Program-made: the position numbers and the translations under genes
From: Comamonadaceae bacterium
GTDB taxonomy: Bacteria > Pseudomonadota > Gammaproteobacteria > Burkholderiales > Burkholderiaceae_C
Direction: 5' to 3'
DNA length: 64,000 bases
NCBI GenBank assembly: GCA_947476465.1
Contig: CANJQN010000002.1
Span: forward strand, 124,001-188,000
Notes under the pieces: generated by a model
What the model saw: only the letters and a program-made list of their open reading frames with translations
Databases searched by the model: none
What the model was told of the DNA's origin: nothing
Shown: in pieces, positions 62,250 through 64,000 of the stretch
Layout of the letters: each line of letters opens with the position of its first letter
Numbering within the stretch: the first letter of the stretch is position 1

Positions 62250-62906
62250 ATGCGCCAGCACATAGCCTTTCTTCACACCTCGCCTGTCCACGTCGAGACG
62301 TTTGAGCGCCTAGTCCGAGACGCCTACCCCGCGTTGAAGGTTGAGCACCTTGTTAAAGAAGATCTATTGGCAGAGGCCCAGCAGGTTGGCCCCACCTCCC
62401 CCATCTTGATTGCTCGAGTTCATGAAGCGATGAGGTCTGCCGCGTCAAGCGGAGCTTCAATCGTCGCGTGTACCTGTTCAACTATCGGCGGGGCAGCGGA
62501 GAGAACGCCGACCGAAGGTTGTTTTCTCGCTGTGCGCATCGACCGCGCCATGGCTGACAAAGCGGTAAAGCGAGGGCCGAAAATCCTAGTCGTTGCAGCG
62601 CTCGAAAGCACATTGCAACCCACAATCGAGCTCATTCAAGAGTCGGCCTCACAGAGCAACCTCCAAGTAGAACTTCAAGTGGCTTTGGCCCGCGACGCGT
62701 GGCCGCATTTCACCAAAGGCAATCGCGATTCCTACATACAAGCAGTCGTACAGGCTGTGCGCTCGGAGCCGATACACGCAAATGTCATTGTCTTGGCCCA
62801 AGCATCAATGGCGCCGGCCGTCGAGTGTCTGCAAGAGCTGGGTGTAGAAGTACTTTCCAGTCCGAGCATCGGAGTGCAAGAGATTCTGGAGCGCCTCAGG
62901 CAATGA
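62250..62906 (+). CDS. Cassette 5: Asp/Glu racemase-superfamily protein
   Basis: A 218-aa protein. The Cys stretch ACTCSTIGGAAE near residue 72 fits the first racemase Cys; the second catalytic Cys is not seen (LAQASMAPAVECLQELG). It is like many small Asp/Glu/hydantoin racemase-family proteins of unknown substrate. It is unrelated in sequence detail to the island's racemase at 42112. It lies between attC-like sites 4 and 5. Confidence 0.78.
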   Translation: MRQHIAFLHTSPVHVETFERLVRDAYPALKVEHLVKEDLLAEAQQVGPTSPILIARVHEAMRSAASSGASIVACTCSTIGGAAERTPTEGCFLAVRIDRAMADKAVKRGPKILVVAALESTLQPTIELIQESASQSNLQVELQVALARDAWPHFTKGNRDSYIQAVVQAVRSEPIHANVIVLAQASMAPAVECLQELGVEVLSSPSIGVQEILERLRQ

Positions 62907-62907
62907 C

Positions 62908-62975
62908 GGTTAACCCTTCAATCGAGAGGCGTGCCCCGGCAAGCCGGGGCACGCCTCTCATCTCAAACGTTAGGC
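62908..62975 (+). repeat. attC-like site 5 with a long perfect hairpin
   Basis: Inverse core GGTTAAC (62908-62914) and core GTTAGGC (62969-62975). Between them, AGAGGCGTGCCCCGGC pairs perfectly with its reverse complement over about 16 bp around a two-base loop, more perfect than the other sites. Confidence 0.75.
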
Positions 62976-62980
62976 CTCGC

Positions 62981-63739
62981 ATGACATCTGTTGCGGTACT
63001 CGGCGCCACCGGGAACCTGGGAAAGCACGTTGCGCGTCAGGTTCTTGAACGAGGCTGGAGCCTCTCAGTCGCTGTTCGCAATCGCGGCCGACTGAACCCT
63101 GCGATCGCGGCTTATGCGCAAGTTGCCGATCTCGATCTGAGCTCTGCGTCGATCGAACAGCTCGCGAGGTTTGCCGAGGGTCACGACGCCTTGGTCTTCT
63201 GCGCTGGCGTGGTCACCGAGGGCGAAGCCTTTGTCAGCCTCGTTGACAAGACCGTGTCCGCGTTGGAATCCATTCCACAAGAGCGCCGACCGGTCTGCTG
63301 GTTCCTCGCAGGCGCTGCGCTCTTGAGCCTGGACGCAGCAGGCAGACGAGGTGTGGACCTGCCCAAGGTTCGAGATACCTACTGGCCGCACCGGAAGAAC
63401 TTCGACCGATTGCAGTCGACCACACTTGATTGGCGCCTCCTGTGCCCTGGCCCGATGGTTGACCAACCTGCACTGGGCCTGCACCGGCTCCGCGTCTCCA
63501 TCGACCAACTGCCGACACCGCTCACTTCCATCGCGGGGTCGTTACCCGCCCCGCTCGTGCTACCGCTGTTTGCCATGAAGATCCCGGAGATGATCATCCC
63601 GTATGCGGATGCCGCCGCGGTGATACTCGCCAATGTGCAACCGAACGACTCGATGTCGAGGCATCGCGTTGGGATCGCACTGCCTGTGGGCATGAAGGGC
63701 AAGAAGGATCAGTGGGCCGCGCGGCCGCGCGAGGCCTAA
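62981..63739 (+). CDS. Cassette 6: NAD(P)-binding protein (atypical SDR/NmrA-like)
   Basis: A 252-aa protein. The N-terminal Rossmann motif is LGATGNLGKHV (residues 7-17); CAGVVTEGE and LDWRLLCPGPMVDQPALG fit NAD(P)H-binding SDR-a5-type proteins. A redox-sensor or reductase role is possible; the substrate is unknown. Its ATG is five bases after the core of site 5, and its TAA stop lies in the inverse core of site 6. The larger upstream open frame is not used. Confidence 0.82.
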   Translation: MTSVAVLGATGNLGKHVARQVLERGWSLSVAVRNRGRLNPAIAAYAQVADLDLSSASIEQLARFAEGHDALVFCAGVVTEGEAFVSLVDKTVSALESIPQERRPVCWFLAGAALLSLDAAGRRGVDLPKVRDTYWPHRKNFDRLQSTTLDWRLLCPGPMVDQPALGLHRLRVSIDQLPTPLTSIAGSLPAPLVLPLFAMKIPEMIIPYADAAAVILANVQPNDSMSRHRVGIALPVGMKGKKDQWAARPREA

Positions 63740-63790
63740 CCCCTCGGTCGAGGCAATGCCGTCGGTCCCGCCGCACCTCGAACGTTAAAT
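63734..63790 (+). repeat. attC-like site 6
   Basis: Inverse core GCCTAAC (63734-63740) and core GTTAAAT (63784-63790), 57 bases, the minimal attC length. The arms CCTCGGTCGAGG and CCGCACCTCGAAC are partly self-complementary. Confidence 0.82.
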
Positions 63791-63830
63791 TTCTTCCGGC
63801 ACGCTCATTATTGTGTAGCTACAATATAAT

Positions 63831-64000
63831 ATGGTCTCATGGGACGAGGTCAAGCGCAAGCTCAACATCAAGAAGCACGGGCTGGACTTCGCCGGATGCG
63901 ATGCAATTTGGGAGCACCTCACGGTAACCCGTGAGGACATACGAGAAGACTATGGCGAGGCGCGCCAGGTCTGTTTCGGCACCCTGCACGGCGAAGTGGT
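63831..64000 (+). CDS. brnT: Cassette 7: BrnT-family toxin (3' end outside window)
   Basis: At least 56 codons of a BrnT ribonuclease toxin: VSWDEVKRKLNIKKHGLDF and VTREDIREDYGEARQV are family signatures (WDE, KHGLDF, RED, DYGE). The frame is open at the window edge, so the antitoxin brnA should follow. TATAAT abuts the ATG at 63825-63830, in a short palindromic stretch (TGTAGCTACA) that could be the autoregulatory operator. Toxin-antitoxin modules are common stabilisers of cassette arrays. Confidence 0.85.
   Translation, partial: MVSWDEVKRKLNIKKHGLDFAGCDAIWEHLTVTREDIREDYGEARQVCFGTLHGEV

Noticed and set aside
63825..63830. TATAAT as a -10 promoter for brnT
   Set aside because: It touches the start codon, which would put transcription start inside the gene; an operator is more plausible unless the start is later.

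Overview
This window looks like a chromosome segment of a high-GC betaproteobacterium of the order Burkholderiales, most likely a Comamonadaceae relative. The grounds are a MetH that begins at its folate-binding module behind an SAH riboswitch, several Bug-type (tripartite tricarboxylate) solute receptors, family-typical interspersed palindromes, and the glnK-amtB, glcEF, lplT/alr and radA/ilvE/waaF neighbourhoods. No rRNA, tRNA, CRISPR array or replication origin was recognised.

Positions 1-38,400 are mostly housekeeping. In order they hold: a truncated hybrid sensor kinase; riboswitch-metH; a metallo-beta-lactamase-fold hydrolase; comM; a nitrogen-regulated torF-glnK-amtB operon with a recognisable sigma-54 promoter and NtrC site; a Phd/PIN toxin-antitoxin pair; an SMP-30 lactonase; glcE-glcF; EamA transporter, lplT, alr, panE and a Bug receptor; radA, ilvE, a zinc-finger protein, waaF and an MFS transporter; a DUF4143 ATPase; an OmpR-type two-component system; an AmpG-like permease; an M48 protease; a GloB-like hydrolase; an AbiEii/Xre toxin-antitoxin pair; an EamA transporter; and pyrF. 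Several repeat families lie between these genes. In two places a repeat has become part of a reading frame (metH, ampG).

Positions 38,700-56,300 form a catabolic island. A six-gene leftward operon (Bug receptor, MmgE/PrpD, SDR, M24 peptidase-fold enzyme, Bug receptor, Asp/Glu-hydantoin racemase) diverges from a six-gene rightward operon (MmgE/PrpD, FAD oxidoreductase, MmgE/PrpD, CobW-type GTPase, dihydropyrimidinase-like amidohydrolase, isochorismatase-fold amidase). A further Bug-PrpD pair and an IclR regulator sit at the left edge. Four MmgE/PrpD paralogues and three Bug receptors in one locus suggest uptake and stepwise degradation of an unidentified cyclic amide, imide or ureide through a di- or tricarboxylate. 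The substrate is not known and this is inference. The leftward operon is visibly poorer in G+C than its surroundings.

Positions 58,060-64,000 look like an integron gene-cassette array without a visible integrase. Single small genes, all on the plus strand, are each followed by an attC-like site (inverse core such as GCCTAAC, core such as GTTAGGC, with imperfectly self-complementary arms). One attC is split exactly by an IS1111-group (IS110-family) insertion sequence, which keeps a 275-base noncoding end downstream of its transposase where bridge RNAs lie in this group. The last cassette begins a BrnT toxin gene cut by the window end.
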